The notes under the pieces: generated by a model
Seen by the model: only the letters and a program-made list of their open reading frames with translations
Database searches by the model: none
What the model was told of the DNA's origin: nothing
In this document: one piece after another, positions 1 to 8,933 of the stretch
How positions within the stretch are numbered: position 1 is the first letter of the stretch
How the letters are laid out: each line of letters starts with the position of its first letter
From: Pseudomonas cichorii
GTDB taxonomy: Bacteria; Pseudomonadota; Gammaproteobacteria; Pseudomonadales; Pseudomonadaceae
Length of the DNA: 64,000 nucleotides
Direction of reading: 5' to 3'
NCBI RefSeq assembly: GCF_003700275.1
Contig: NZ_RBRE01000057.1
Span: 113,634-177,633 of the forward strand
Position numbers and translations under genes: made by a program

Positions 1-719
1 TGCTGATCGCGGCGCCTGTCGCGTTCGCTGCCGATCCGCTATCGATCCCGGCGATCACGTTGTCCAACAACCCGGCCGGGCAGCAGGAATATTCGGTCAG
101 CCTGCAAATCCTGCTGATCATGACGGCGCTGAGTTTCATTCCGGCGTTCGTCATGCTGATGACCAGTTTTACCCGGATCATCATTGTCTTCTCGATCCTG
201 CGGCAGGCCCTTGGCTTGCAGCAGACGCCCTCGAACCAGATTCTGACCGGCATGGCGCTGTTCCTGACCATGTTCATCATGGCTCCGGTGTTCGACCGGG
301 TGAATCAGGACGCCTTGCAGCCTTATCTGGCAGAGAAGCTCAGTGCCCAGGATGCGGTGGCCAAGGCGCAGGTGCCGATCAAGGATTTCATGCTGGCCCA
401 GACTCGCACCAGCGACCTGGACCTGTTCATGCGCCTGTCCAAGCGTACCGACATTCAGACGCCTGACGCTGCGCCCTTGACCATTCTGGTTCCGGCCTTC
501 GTGATTTCCGAACTCAAGACCGCTTTTCAGATCGGTTTCATGATCTTCATTCCATTCCTGATCATCGACCTGGTCGTGGCCAGTGTGCTGATGGCCATGG
601 GTATGATGATGCTCTCGCCGCTGATCATTTCCTTGCCGTTCAAGATCATGCTGTTCGTGCTGGTGGATGGCTGGGCGCTGATCGTCGGGACGCTGGCGGG
701 AAGTTTTGGTGGTGTATGA
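1..719 (+). CDS. fliP: Flagellar export gate protein FliP (5' end missing)
   Basis: FliP is an inner-membrane core subunit of the flagellar type III export gate. The reading frame is already open at the window edge (first whole codon at base 3), so the start lies upstream. The visible protein is 238 residues and begins inside a signal peptide (APVAFAA followed by D), which is typical because FliP is one of the few gate proteins with a cleaved signal. The family signature FTRIIIVFSILRQALGLQQT is intact, as are the C-terminal membrane segments ending GTLAGSFGGV. The gene is followed after 25 bases by fliQ in the order fliP-fliQ-fliR-flhB. Function is assigned from family and synteny. Confidence 0.97.
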   Translation, partial: LIAAPVAFAADPLSIPAITLSNNPAGQQEYSVSLQILLIMTALSFIPAFVMLMTSFTRIIIVFSILRQALGLQQTPSNQILTGMALFLTMFIMAPVFDRVNQDALQPYLAEKLSAQDAVAKAQVPIKDFMLAQTRTSDLDLFMRLSKRTDIQTPDAAPLTILVPAFVISELKTAFQIGFMIFIPFLIIDLVVASVLMAMGMMMLSPLIISLPFKIMLFVLVDGWALIVGTLAGSFGGV

Positions 720-744
720 GTCGTTTTGACGAGGAGTCTGCCCG

Positions 745-1014
745 ATGACGCCGGAAGTAGCTGTCGATCTGTTTCGTGAAGCGCTGTGGCTGACCACTGT
801 GCTGGTTGCGATTCTGGTAGTGCCGAGCCTTATCTGTGGTCTGCTGGTCGCGATGTTCCAGGCGGCCACCCAGATCAACGAACAGACCTTGAGTTTTCTT
901 CCGCGTCTGATCGTGATGCTCGTGACCCTGATTGTCGTGGGCCCCTGGCTGTTGAAAATATTCATGGAATACATCCTGTCGCTGTACGGCAGTATTCCGA
1001 CCTTGATCGGCTAG
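745..1014 (+). CDS. fliQ: Flagellar export gate protein FliQ
   Basis: The protein is 89 residues, the usual FliQ length, with two hydrophobic segments (about residues 15-38 and 50-74). The family stretch AMFQAATQINEQTLSFLPR lies between them. FliQ assembles with FliP and FliR into the helical core of the flagellar export gate. A GAGGAG ribosome site lies 9 bases before the ATG. fliR begins 6 bases after the stop, so the genes are probably translationally linked. Confidence 0.97.
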   Translation: MTPEVAVDLFREALWLTTVLVAILVVPSLICGLLVAMFQAATQINEQTLSFLPRLIVMLVTLIVVGPWLLKIFMEYILSLYGSIPTLIG

Positions 1015-1020
1015 TCCCGC

Positions 1021-1806
1021 ATGCAACCCTTGCTTGCGCTGACCGATACCCAGATCAGTACCTGGGTGGCCAGCTTCATGCTGCCGCTGTTCCGGATTGT
1101 CGCAGTCCTGATGACCATGCCGATCATCGGCACGACCCTGGTGCCGCGGCGTGTGCGCCTGTATTTCGCGGTGGCCATGACTGTCGTGGTCGCGCCGGTG
1201 CTACCGGCCATGCCGCCGGTCGAGGCGCTGGACCTGAGCGCGCTGCTGCTGATCGGTGAGCAGATCCTGATTGGCGCGGGAATGGGGCTTTCGCTGCAGT
1301 TGTTCTTCCATATCTTCGTAGTGGCCGGGCAGATCATCGCGACCCAGATGGGTATGGGCTTTGCCTCGATGGTTGACCCTACCAACGGCGTGTCCTCTGC
1401 AGTGATCGGGCAGTTCTTCACCATGCTGGTCACGCTCATATTCCTGGCCATGAACGGCCATCTGGTGGTGCTCGAAATTCTGGTCGAGAGCTTCACCACG
1501 ATGCCGGTGGGCAGTGGTCTGCTGGTCAGTAACTTCTGGGAGCTGGCCACCGGGCTTGGCTGGGTCATGAGTTCGGGGCTGCGGCTGGTGCTGCCGGCCA
1601 TTACCGCGTTGCTGATCATCAATATCGCGTTCGGTGTCATGACCCGTGCGGCACCGCAGCTCAATATCTTTTCCATCGGTTTTCCTCTGACCCTGGTGCT
1701 GGGCATGGTCATCCTGTGGATGAGCATGGCCGACATTCTCAATCAGTACCAACCCATGGCCGTTCAGGCCTTGCAGTCCCTGCGCGATCTGGTGAGGGCC
1801 CGCTGA
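1021..1806 (+). CDS. fliR: Flagellar export gate protein FliR
   Basis: A 261-residue, strongly hydrophobic protein of the expected FliR length. It has several membrane spans and the conserved region GQIIATQMGMGFASMVDPTN followed by FFTMLVTLIFLAMNGH. FliR completes the FliP5Q4R1 export gate and contacts FlhB. Its stop is separated from the flhB ATG by a single base, which supports one operon. Confidence 0.97.
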   Translation: MQPLLALTDTQISTWVASFMLPLFRIVAVLMTMPIIGTTLVPRRVRLYFAVAMTVVVAPVLPAMPPVEALDLSALLLIGEQILIGAGMGLSLQLFFHIFVVAGQIIATQMGMGFASMVDPTNGVSSAVIGQFFTMLVTLIFLAMNGHLVVLEILVESFTTMPVGSGLLVSNFWELATGLGWVMSSGLRLVLPAITALLIINIAFGVMTRAAPQLNIFSIGFPLTLVLGMVILWMSMADILNQYQPMAVQALQSLRDLVRAR

Positions 1807-1807
1807 G

Positions 1808-2944
1808 ATGGCTGAAAACGAGAATGGCCAGGACAAGACAGAAGACCCCACGGAGAAAAAGGTCCGGGACTCCCGGGCCGAAGGACAGATTGCCCGCTCC
1901 AAGGAATTGACCACCCTGGTCGTGATGTTGATGGGGGCGGGCGGCTTGCTGATGTTCGGGGCGGGCATCGCTCGAATGATGGTCGAGCTGATGCGCAACA
2001 ACTTCACGATCAGCCGTGAAACCTTGATGGACACCACCTACATGGGCAAGATGTTGCTCAGTTCGGGTGAACATGCGCTGATTGTGGTGTTGCCGTTTCT
2101 GATTGCCATGCTGGTCGCGGCATTGGTCGGCCCGATCATGCTGGGCGGCTGGTTGTTTGCCACCAAATCACTGATGCCCAAGTTCAGCCGGATGAACCCG
2201 GCTTCCGGGCTCAAGCGCATGTTCTCGCCGCATGCGCTGGTGGAGCTGGTCAAGTCGTTCGCCAAATTTTTGATCATCCTGGCGGTGGCGCTGGTGGTCT
2301 TGAGCAAGGATCGCAACGATCTGGTTTCCATTGCCCACGAGCCTCTGGAGCTGGCAATCATCCACAGCTTGCAAGTCGTGGGCTGGAGCAGCTTCTGGAT
2401 GGCGTGCGGGCTGTTCTTCATTGCTGCGGCCGATGTGCCTTTCCAGATGTACGAGGCGCACAAGAAACTGTTGATGACCAAGCAGGAAGTGCGTGATGAG
2501 CACAAGAACAGCGAAGGCAGTCCTGAGGTCAAGCAGCGGATTCGCCAGTTGCAGCGCGAGATGTCGCATCGACGGATGATGGCGGCGGTTCCGGAAGCCG
2601 ATGTCATCATTACCAACCCGACGCACTTTGCCGTGGCGCTCAAGTACGATCCCGAGAAGGGCGGGGCGCCGATGTTGCTGGCCAAGGGCGCCGATCTGGT
2701 CGCCATGAAAATCCGCGAGATTGGCGCGCACAACCAGATTCTGATCCTGGAGTCGGCCGCCCTGGCCCGTTCCATCTACTACAGCACCGAGCTTGAGCAG
2801 GAAATCCCGTCCGGGCTGTACCTGGCCGTGGCCCAGGTGCTGGCCTACGTCTACCAGATCCGCCAGTATCATTCTGGCCGCAGCAAGCGCCCCGATCCGC
2901 TAGGTGACTTGCCGATCCCGCCGGATCTGCAGCGCGATTCCTGA
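1808..2944 (+). CDS. flhB: Flagellar export switch protein FlhB
   Basis: A 378-residue protein with four N-terminal membrane segments and a cytoplasmic C-terminal domain that switches export from rod/hook to filament substrates. The autocleavage motif NPTH is present at residues 270-273, followed by FAVALKYDPEKGGAP. The N-terminus starts MAENENGQDKTEDPTEKK, as in other FlhB proteins. The tail after about residue 350 is proline-rich. A stand-alone homologue of the post-cleavage domain (fhlB) lies at 17747-18067. Confidence 0.97.
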   Translation: MAENENGQDKTEDPTEKKVRDSRAEGQIARSKELTTLVVMLMGAGGLLMFGAGIARMMVELMRNNFTISRETLMDTTYMGKMLLSSGEHALIVVLPFLIAMLVAALVGPIMLGGWLFATKSLMPKFSRMNPASGLKRMFSPHALVELVKSFAKFLIILAVALVVLSKDRNDLVSIAHEPLELAIIHSLQVVGWSSFWMACGLFFIAAADVPFQMYEAHKKLLMTKQEVRDEHKNSEGSPEVKQRIRQLQREMSHRRMMAAVPEADVIITNPTHFAVALKYDPEKGGAPMLLAKGADLVAMKIREIGAHNQILILESAALARSIYYSTELEQEIPSGLYLAVAQVLAYVYQIRQYHSGRSKRPDPLGDLPIPPDLQRDS

Positions 2945-2950
2945 TTGTCT

Positions 2951-2974
2951 CTTCGCGGATGAATCCGCCCCCAC
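2951..2974. repeat. REP element
   Basis: CTTCGCGGATGAATCCGC with a CCCCCAC tail is a member of the Pseudomonas REP family seen elsewhere in this window (46468, 48028, 61187). The GCGGAT/ATCCGC arms (2955-2960 and 2963-2968) form a small hairpin. A second partial copy of the arm (AATCCGCGAA) follows at 2975-2984. It sits directly after flhB and may help end or protect that transcript. Confidence 0.7.
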
Positions 2975-3047
2975 AATCCGCGAAAACCCCGCATAAAACA
3001 GGCCGATAACCCGCTTGCGACTCGGTGCTGGCCACTCGCTGCCAAAG

Positions 3048-3065
3048 TTGGACAGCTTTTTGCAA
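3048..3065 (+). promoter_or_regulatory. Sigma-54 promoter for flhA
   Basis: TTGGACAGCTTTTTGCAA has the invariant GG (3050-3051) and GC (3062-3063) separated by exactly ten bases and close to the consensus TTGGCACGNNNNTTGCW. It lies about 60 bases before the flhA start. In Pseudomonas, flhA is known to be driven by RpoN with FleQ, so both spacing and context fit. Transcription would begin near 3075. Confidence 0.7.
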
Positions 3066-3125
3066 TAGGTCGATTCAGGTCGCCTTGGGCGTCAAAGTTT
3101 TGATTTAGTGCGCAGGTAAAGAACA

Positions 3126-5255
3126 GTGGATCGCTCTCAGATTATCAGTGGCGCACGTAGCAATTTGGCTGGCCTTGGTCGTGGCCAGCTAGGCATCCCG
3201 CTGTTGTTGCTGGTCATGATGGCAATGATGATGTTGCCCATGCCGCCTTTCCTGCTGGACGTGTTCTTCACGTTCAACATCGCACTCTCCATCGTGGTGC
3301 TGCTGGTCTGCGTGTACTCCCTGCGGCCACTGGATTTCTCGGTTTTCCCGACCATTCTGCTGGTAGCCACATTGCTGCGCCTGGCGCTGAACGTGGCTTC
3401 CACCCGGGTGGTCATGCTCCACGGTCAGGACGGTCACGCGGCCGCGGGCAAGGTGATCCAGGCCTTCGGTGAAGTGGTGATCGGCGGTAACTACGTCGTC
3501 GGTATCGTGGTGTTCGCGATCCTGATGATCATCAACTTCGTGGTAATCACCAAGGGTGCCGGGCGCATCTCCGAGGTGAGCGCACGTTTCACCCTCGATG
3601 CGATGCCGGGCAAGCAGATGGCGATCGACGCCGACCTCAATGCCGGCCTGATCGATCAGGCAGAAGCCAAGCGCCGCCGTGCCGAAGTCGCTCAGGAAGC
3701 CGAGTTCTACGGTTCCATGGACGGTGCCAGCAAATTCGTGCGTGGTGACGCGATTGCCGGTCTGCTGATCCTCTTCATCAACCTCATCGGCGGCATGCTG
3801 GTGGGCATACTGCAGCACAACATGACCTTCGCCGATGCCGGGCGGGTCTACACACTGTTGACCATCGGTGACGGTTTGGTGGCGCAATTGCCATCACTGC
3901 TGCTTTCCACTGCGGCAGCGATCATGGTGACCCGTGCTTCCGGTTCGGAAGAAATGGGCAAGATGATCAATCGTCAAATGTTCACTTCTCCCAAGGCTCT
4001 GGCCGTTTCGGCAGGAATCATGATTGTGATGGGCCTGGTGCCCGGCATGCCGCACTTTTCCTTCATCAGCCTGGGCCTGGTGGCCGGTGGTGCAGCCTAC
4101 TGGCTGTGGAAGAGGCAGAACACTGCAAAGGTCGAAGCATTGGCCGAGGTTCAGCGTCAGCAGGAACTGCTGCCATCTCCGACCCGCGTCCAGGACTCCA
4201 AGGAGCTTGGCTGGGATGACGTCACGCCTATCGATATCATCGGCCTGGAAGTCGGCTATCGCCTGATTCCGCTGGTGGATCGCAATCAGGGTGGTCAACT
4301 GCTGGCGCGTATCAAGGGTGTGCGCAAGAAGCTGTCCCAGGAGCTGGGCTTCCTGATGCCGACCGTACACATCCGCGACAACCTCGACCTGGCACCCAGC
4401 GCCTATCGTTTGACGCTGATGGGCGTGATTCTGGCCGAAGCCGAGATCTATCCCGATCGCGAACTGGCGATCAACCCGGGTCAGGTGTTCGGCACGCTCA
4501 ACGGCATCACTGCCAGAGATCCGGCGTTTGGTCTTGAGGCAGTCTGGATCGAAATCAGTCAGCGCAGCCAGGCACAGTCGCTGGGCTACACGGTGGTGGA
4601 TGCCAGTACCGTAGTGGCAACGCACTTGAACCAGATTCTCTACAAGCACTCTCATGAGCTGATCGGCCACGAAGAAGTCCAGCAACTGATGCAGTTGCTG
4701 GCCAAAAGCTCACCCAAGCTCGCTGAAGAGCTGGTTCCGGGTGTGCTGTCACTGTCGGCATTGCTCAATGTATTGCAGGCGCTGCTGGCTGAACATGTGC
4801 CGGTTCGCGATATCCGCAGCATTGCCGAAGCCATCGCTAACAACGCCGGAAAGAGTCAAGATACCGCCGCTTTGGTCGCCGCCGTACGGGTCGGTCTGAG
4901 CCGCGCAATCGTGCAAAGCATTGTAGGGATTGAGCCGGAGCTGCCTGTCATCACGCTGGAACCAAGGTTGGAACAAATATTGCTCAATAGTTTGCAGAAG
5001 GCTGGTCAGGGTCAGGAAGAAGGCGTTCTTCTTGAACCGAGCATGGCTGAAAAGCTCCAGCGTTCTTTGATCGAGGCCGCCCAGCGTCAGGAGATGCAAG
5101 GGTCGCCAGTAATTCTGTTGGTAGCAGGTCCGATCCGGGCCATGCTGTCACGATTTGGACGATTGGCTGTACCGAACATGCATGTTCTGGCGTATCAGGA
5201 AATTCCTGACAATAAGCAAGTCACCATCGTAGCGACTGTCGGGCCTAACGGCTGA
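3126..5255 (+). CDS. flhA: Flagellar export protein FlhA
   Basis: A 709-residue protein of normal FlhA length with a GTG start, preceded by AGGTAA. The first ~330 residues hold about eight membrane segments and the FHIPEP-family loop (GAGRISEVSARFTLDAMPGK, then QMAIDADLNAG). The C-terminal half is the cytoplasmic ring that docks chaperone-substrate complexes. The gene has its own sigma-54 promoter after a 181-base gap containing a REP element, and begins the flhA-flhF-fleN-fliA run. Confidence 0.97.
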   Translation: MDRSQIISGARSNLAGLGRGQLGIPLLLLVMMAMMMLPMPPFLLDVFFTFNIALSIVVLLVCVYSLRPLDFSVFPTILLVATLLRLALNVASTRVVMLHGQDGHAAAGKVIQAFGEVVIGGNYVVGIVVFAILMIINFVVITKGAGRISEVSARFTLDAMPGKQMAIDADLNAGLIDQAEAKRRRAEVAQEAEFYGSMDGASKFVRGDAIAGLLILFINLIGGMLVGILQHNMTFADAGRVYTLLTIGDGLVAQLPSLLLSTAAAIMVTRASGSEEMGKMINRQMFTSPKALAVSAGIMIVMGLVPGMPHFSFISLGLVAGGAAYWLWKRQNTAKVEALAEVQRQQELLPSPTRVQDSKELGWDDVTPIDIIGLEVGYRLIPLVDRNQGGQLLARIKGVRKKLSQELGFLMPTVHIRDNLDLAPSAYRLTLMGVILAEAEIYPDRELAINPGQVFGTLNGITARDPAFGLEAVWIEISQRSQAQSLGYTVVDASTVVATHLNQILYKHSHELIGHEEVQQLMQLLAKSSPKLAEELVPGVLSLSALLNVLQALLAEHVPVRDIRSIAEAIANNAGKSQDTAALVAAVRVGLSRAIVQSIVGIEPELPVITLEPRLEQILLNSLQKAGQGQEEGVLLEPSMAEKLQRSLIEAAQRQEMQGSPVILLVAGPIRAMLSRFGRLAVPNMHVLAYQEIPDNKQVTIVATVGPNG

Positions 5256-5266
5256 GGTAGTGAGTC

Positions 5267-6595
5267 ATGCAAGTTAAGCGTTTTTTCGCCGCCGATATGC
5301 GTCAAGCCATGAAACTGGTTCGCGATGAGCTGGGTGCCGAGGCAGCCATCATTGGCAATCGTCGCATTGCCGGCGGTGTCGAGCTGACGGCCGCTCTGGA
5401 CTACAAGCTTTCCGCGTTGGCACCACGTGTGCCGAACATGGAGCTTGAGGACGAGCTGCGCAAGACTCAGTCGCGTATCGTTTCCGCCCAGGCGGAGCTG
5501 AACAATCGCGGCGAAAGCGATGCTTCGATCAACAGCCAGCTGTTCTCCGGGATGCCGTTGAGCGCTCTCGACAAACATATCGAACCGACGCTCGAAGAGC
5601 CGCCGCGCCCGTTTGCCCACGCACCGGCGCCAGCCGCTGCGGAGCCGGCAGGGCAGCGCGTCTATGACTCGATGCGTCTTGAATTGAATGGCCTGCGCGA
5701 GCTGCTGGAAGTCCAGCTTGGCTCCCTGGCCTGGAATCAACTGCAAGGCAGCCGTCCGCAACAGGCCAGCCTGTGGCGTCGTCTGCAGCGCGTCGGTCTG
5801 TCCGGCCCGTTGTCCCGCGACCTGCTGGCGATGATCCCGGAAATCGACGAGCCACGTCAGGCCTGGCGCATGTTGCTGGCCCATCTGGCGCGAATGATTG
5901 CCGTGCCTGACGTCGAACCGCTCGAAGAGGGTGGCGTGATCGCCATGGTTGGCCCGGCCGGTATGGGCAAGACCACGACCCTTGCCAAGCTGGCTGCCCG
6001 TTATGTACTCAAGTATGGCCCGCAGAACATCGCGCTGGTCAGCATGGACAGTTTCCGCATCGGTGCCCAGGAGCAGCTCAAGACCCTGGGCCGGATCCTC
6101 AACGTGCCGGTTACCCATGTCGATCCAGGTCAGTCGCTGGCCCAGGCGCTGGATCCGCTGCTGCGCAAGCGCGTGGTGCTGATCGATACCGCCGGCCTGC
6201 AGGCCAGCGATCCGGCCTTGCGCATGCAGTTGGAAAGCCTGGCGGGACGCGGTATTCGTGCCCGTAACTATCTGGTCCTGGCCACTACCAGCCAGAAGCA
6301 GGTACTGACTGCGGCTTATCACAGTTACAAGCGTTGTGGTTTGGCAGGTTGCATCCTGACCAAGCTTGATGAAACCGCAAGCCTCGGCGAAGTGCTGAGC
6401 CTTGCGATTGGCCATGAGTTACCTGTGGCTTATCTCACGGATGGACCACGTATTCCTGACGACCTGCACCTGCCGCGTCGCCACCAGTTGGTTAGTCGCG
6501 CTGTCAGTGTGCAAATGCAGGATGAGCCGAGCGAGGAAGCGATGGCCGATATGTTTGCCGACCTCTATCACACCCCTGGCAAGAGAGTGGGGTAA
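5267..6595 (+). CDS. flhF: SRP-type GTPase FlhF, polar flagellum placement
   Basis: A 442-residue SRP-family GTPase that directs the flagellum to the cell pole. The N-terminal basic domain (MQVKRFFAADMRQAMKLV) is followed by a proline/alanine-rich linker near residues 105-130. The NG domain has the P-loop GPAGMGKTTT at 229-238, DTAGL at 307-311 and a TKLDE specificity motif further on. The ATG has a GAGG-containing leader (CTGAGGTAGTGAGTC). FlhF works with FleN, encoded next, to fix flagellar place and number. Confidence 0.96.
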   Translation: MQVKRFFAADMRQAMKLVRDELGAEAAIIGNRRIAGGVELTAALDYKLSALAPRVPNMELEDELRKTQSRIVSAQAELNNRGESDASINSQLFSGMPLSALDKHIEPTLEEPPRPFAHAPAPAAAEPAGQRVYDSMRLELNGLRELLEVQLGSLAWNQLQGSRPQQASLWRRLQRVGLSGPLSRDLLAMIPEIDEPRQAWRMLLAHLARMIAVPDVEPLEEGGVIAMVGPAGMGKTTTLAKLAARYVLKYGPQNIALVSMDSFRIGAQEQLKTLGRILNVPVTHVDPGQSLAQALDPLLRKRVVLIDTAGLQASDPALRMQLESLAGRGIRARNYLVLATTSQKQVLTAAYHSYKRCGLAGCILTKLDETASLGEVLSLAIGHELPVAYLTDGPRIPDDLHLPRRHQLVSRAVSVQMQDEPSEEAMADMFADLYHTPGKRVG

Positions 6596-6710
6596 GTGAT
6601 GGATATTACTGGAATGTCCCTGCATCAATGGTCTGCCAGGCATTGTTCGTTCGCGAACGTGCAGCCCGTAATGTGGTTTCGGTCTACGCAAGACAAGGTA
6701 AAGAAATAAC

Positions 6711-7544
6711 ATGGGCAGCATGCATCCCGTACAGGTTATCGCAGTGACCGGTGGCAAAGGTGGCGTCGGTAAGACTAACGTGTCAGTGAACCTTTCACTG
6801 GCTCTGGCCGAGCTTGGTCGGCGCGTCATGTTGCTCGATGCCGACCTTGGCCTGGCCAATGTCGATGTCCTGCTGGGCCTGACGCCCAAGCGTACGCTGG
6901 CTGACGTCATCGAAGGCCGCTGTGATCTGCGCGATGTCCTTTTGCAAGGACCTGGTGGCGTGCGCATCGTGCCTGCGGCATCCGGTACCCAGAGCATGGT
7001 TCATCTGTCGCCGGCCCAGCATGCCGGTCTGATCCAGGCCTTCAGCGAGATTGGCGACAACCTCGATGTGCTGGTGATCGACACGGCTGCCGGTATCGGC
7101 GAATCGGTGGTCAGCTTCGTGCGCGCAGCCCAGGAAGTGCTGCTGGTGGTGTGCGATGAGCCGACCTCGATTACCGACGCCTACGCCCTGATCAAACTGT
7201 TGAACCGCGACTATGGCATGAACCGTTTTCGCGTTCTGGCCAACATGGCCCAGAGCCCGCAGGAAGGCCGCAATCTTTTCGCCAAGCTGACGAAAGTGAC
7301 TGACCGCTTCCTCGACGTGGCCCTGCAATATGTCGGTGCCGTACCTTACGACGAGTGTGTCCGCAAGGCCGTGCAGAAGCAGCGCGCTGTCTACGAGGCG
7401 TTCCCTCGCTCCAAGTGTGCACTGGCCTTCAAGGCCATTGCCCAGAAGGTCGACACCTGGCCGTTACCAGCCAATCCACGTGGTCATCTGGAGTTCTTCG
7501 TCGAACGACTTGTCCATCAGACCAGCGCGGGGCCTGTTCAATGA
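6711..7544 (+). CDS. fleN: MinD-like ATPase FleN (FlhG), flagellar number regulator
   Basis: A 277-residue MinD/ParA-family ATPase with the deviant Walker A motif GGKGGVGKT near residue 14 and DADLGLANVDVLLG, diagnostic of FleN/FlhG. In Pseudomonas, FleN restrains the activator FleQ and limits the cell to few flagella. A second ATG (residue 4) is possible. The 115-base gap before it holds a perfect 12-base palindrome (CGTTCGCGAACG, 6648-6659) of unknown role. The stop overlaps the fliA start by four bases (ATGA). Confidence 0.95.
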   Translation: MGSMHPVQVIAVTGGKGGVGKTNVSVNLSLALAELGRRVMLLDADLGLANVDVLLGLTPKRTLADVIEGRCDLRDVLLQGPGGVRIVPAASGTQSMVHLSPAQHAGLIQAFSEIGDNLDVLVIDTAAGIGESVVSFVRAAQEVLLVVCDEPTSITDAYALIKLLNRDYGMNRFRVLANMAQSPQEGRNLFAKLTKVTDRFLDVALQYVGAVPYDECVRKAVQKQRAVYEAFPRSKCALAFKAIAQKVDTWPLPANPRGHLEFFVERLVHQTSAGPVQ

Positions 7545-8281
7545 CAGCGAGCGGCTTTCAAATGTACAGCAAGGCTTCCAGAAATTCGCAATACGAACTC
7601 ATCGAGCGTTACGCGCCGTTGGTCAAGCGTATCGCCTATCACTTGCTGGCGCGTCTGCCTGCCAGTGTGCAGGTCGAGGATCTGATCCAGGCCGGCATGA
7701 TCGGCCTGCTGGAAGTTTCCACCAAGTACGACTCTACCAAGGGTGCAAGCTTCGAGACCTATGCCGGGATTCGTATCCGTGGCGCCATGCTCGACGAAGT
7801 GCGCAAGGGCGACTGGGCACCGCGCTCGGTTCACCGTAATACCCGCATGGTCAGTGACGCAATTCGCGCAATTGAAGCAAAAACCGGACGTGACGCTAAA
7901 GATCACGAGGTTGCGGCCGAACTCCAGTTAAGTCTCGATGATTATTACGGGATTTTGAATGATACCTTAGGCAGCCGGCTGTTCAGCTTCGACGACCTCT
8001 TGCAGGACGGCGATCATGAAGGGCTGCATGAGGATGGCGCAAGCGGCTCGCTCGAGCCATCGCGGGATCTGGAAGACGAGCGTTTCCAGGCTGCGTTGGC
8101 AGATGCAATTGCCAACTTGCCGGAGCGCGAGCGCCTGGTCTTGGCGCTGTACTACGACGAGGAGCTGAACCTCAAGGAAATCGGTGAGGTGCTTGGGGTC
8201 AGCGAGTCGCGAGTCAGCCAGTTACACAGCCAGTGCGCAGCTCGTTTGCGAGGGCGTTTGGGGGAGTGGCGAGCGCGTTGA
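7541..8281 (+). CDS. fliA: Flagellar sigma factor FliA (sigma-28)
   Basis: A 246-residue sigma-70 family factor for late flagellar and chemotaxis genes. Region 2 is visible as LIERYAPLVKRIAYHLLARL and DLIQAGMIGLLEV, and the -10 recognition part as FETYAGIRIRGAMLDEVRKG. Region 4 contains ERERLVLALYYDEELNLKEI and the helix-turn-helix GVSESRVSQLHSQ. The frame is open further upstream, but the ATG at 7541 overlapping the fleN stop (ATGA) gives the standard protein, so the longer reading is rejected. Confidence 0.96.
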   Translation: MTASGFQMYSKASRNSQYELIERYAPLVKRIAYHLLARLPASVQVEDLIQAGMIGLLEVSTKYDSTKGASFETYAGIRIRGAMLDEVRKGDWAPRSVHRNTRMVSDAIRAIEAKTGRDAKDHEVAAELQLSLDDYYGILNDTLGSRLFSFDDLLQDGDHEGLHEDGASGSLEPSRDLEDERFQAALADAIANLPERERLVLALYYDEELNLKEIGEVLGVSESRVSQLHSQCAARLRGRLGEWRAR

Positions 8282-8539
8282 TGGGCGATTTGTGACTTAT
8301 CAGAGTCTCAGGTTGTCGCAAGCCGGCTGTGCAGAGCGTTGCGTGGTATCAGAATAGACAAGGCAGGAGCCTGTCAGACAGAGCCTTTGGCCTGCTGGTT
8401 CGGGTTTCTGTTCTGTTGTTTTGCCAAGCCCGTCGTCGTTTTCGTACAGCCGGGGGTGTGCTGTGCCAGTATTGAGTGAACAGCGTATTCAGGTGCTGAA
8501 TGCGTTAAAGACTGCTTGGAGGTCGAATTGGACAAGAAC

Positions 8540-8914
8540 ATGAAAATCCTCATCGTTGATGACTTCTCAACGATGCGGCGGATCATAAAAAACCTGTTGC
8601 GTGACCTGGGGTTCACCAACACATCCGAAGCGGACGACGGCATCACTGCCTTGCCGATGCTTCAAAGCGGTTCCTTTGACTTTCTGGTGACTGACTGGAA
8701 CATGCCTGGCATGTCCGGTATCGACCTGCTGCGTCAGGTGCGCCTGGATGATCGTCTCAAAAGCCTGCCTGTGCTGATGGTAACTGCCGAAGCCAAGCGT
8801 GAGCAGATCATCGAAGCTGCCCAGGCTGGTGTGAATGGCTATGTCGTCAAGCCGTTCACAGCCCAAGTGCTGCAAGAGAAGATCGAAAAGATCTTTGAAC
8901 GCGTCAATAGCTGA
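8540..8914 (+). CDS. cheY: Chemotaxis response regulator CheY
   Basis: A single-domain receiver (124 residues from this ATG). When phosphorylated it binds the flagellar switch. The acidic pocket (VDD, residues 6-8), the phosphoacceptor Asp52 (VTDWNMPG), the switch Thr in MVTAEAK and the Lys in YVVKPF are all present. An in-frame TTG at 8528 lies 5 bases after a strong GGAGG (8518-8522), so translation may start there and add MDKN. The ATG at 8540 is 17 bases from that site. The family length favours the ATG, the ribosome site favours the TTG. Confidence 0.95.
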   Translation: MKILIVDDFSTMRRIIKNLLRDLGFTNTSEADDGITALPMLQSGSFDFLVTDWNMPGMSGIDLLRQVRLDDRLKSLPVLMVTAEAKREQIIEAAQAGVNGYVVKPFTAQVLQEKIEKIFERVNS

Positions 8915-8933
8915 TGCATGCCGCGAGGGCGCT

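Noticed and set aside
3112..3119. FliA-like promoter (CAAAGTTT-N11-GCAGGTAA) directly before flhA
   Set aside because: The start would fall on or after the GTG codon, and the GCAGGTAA is better explained as the ribosome site. The sigma-54 site upstream is a better promoter.
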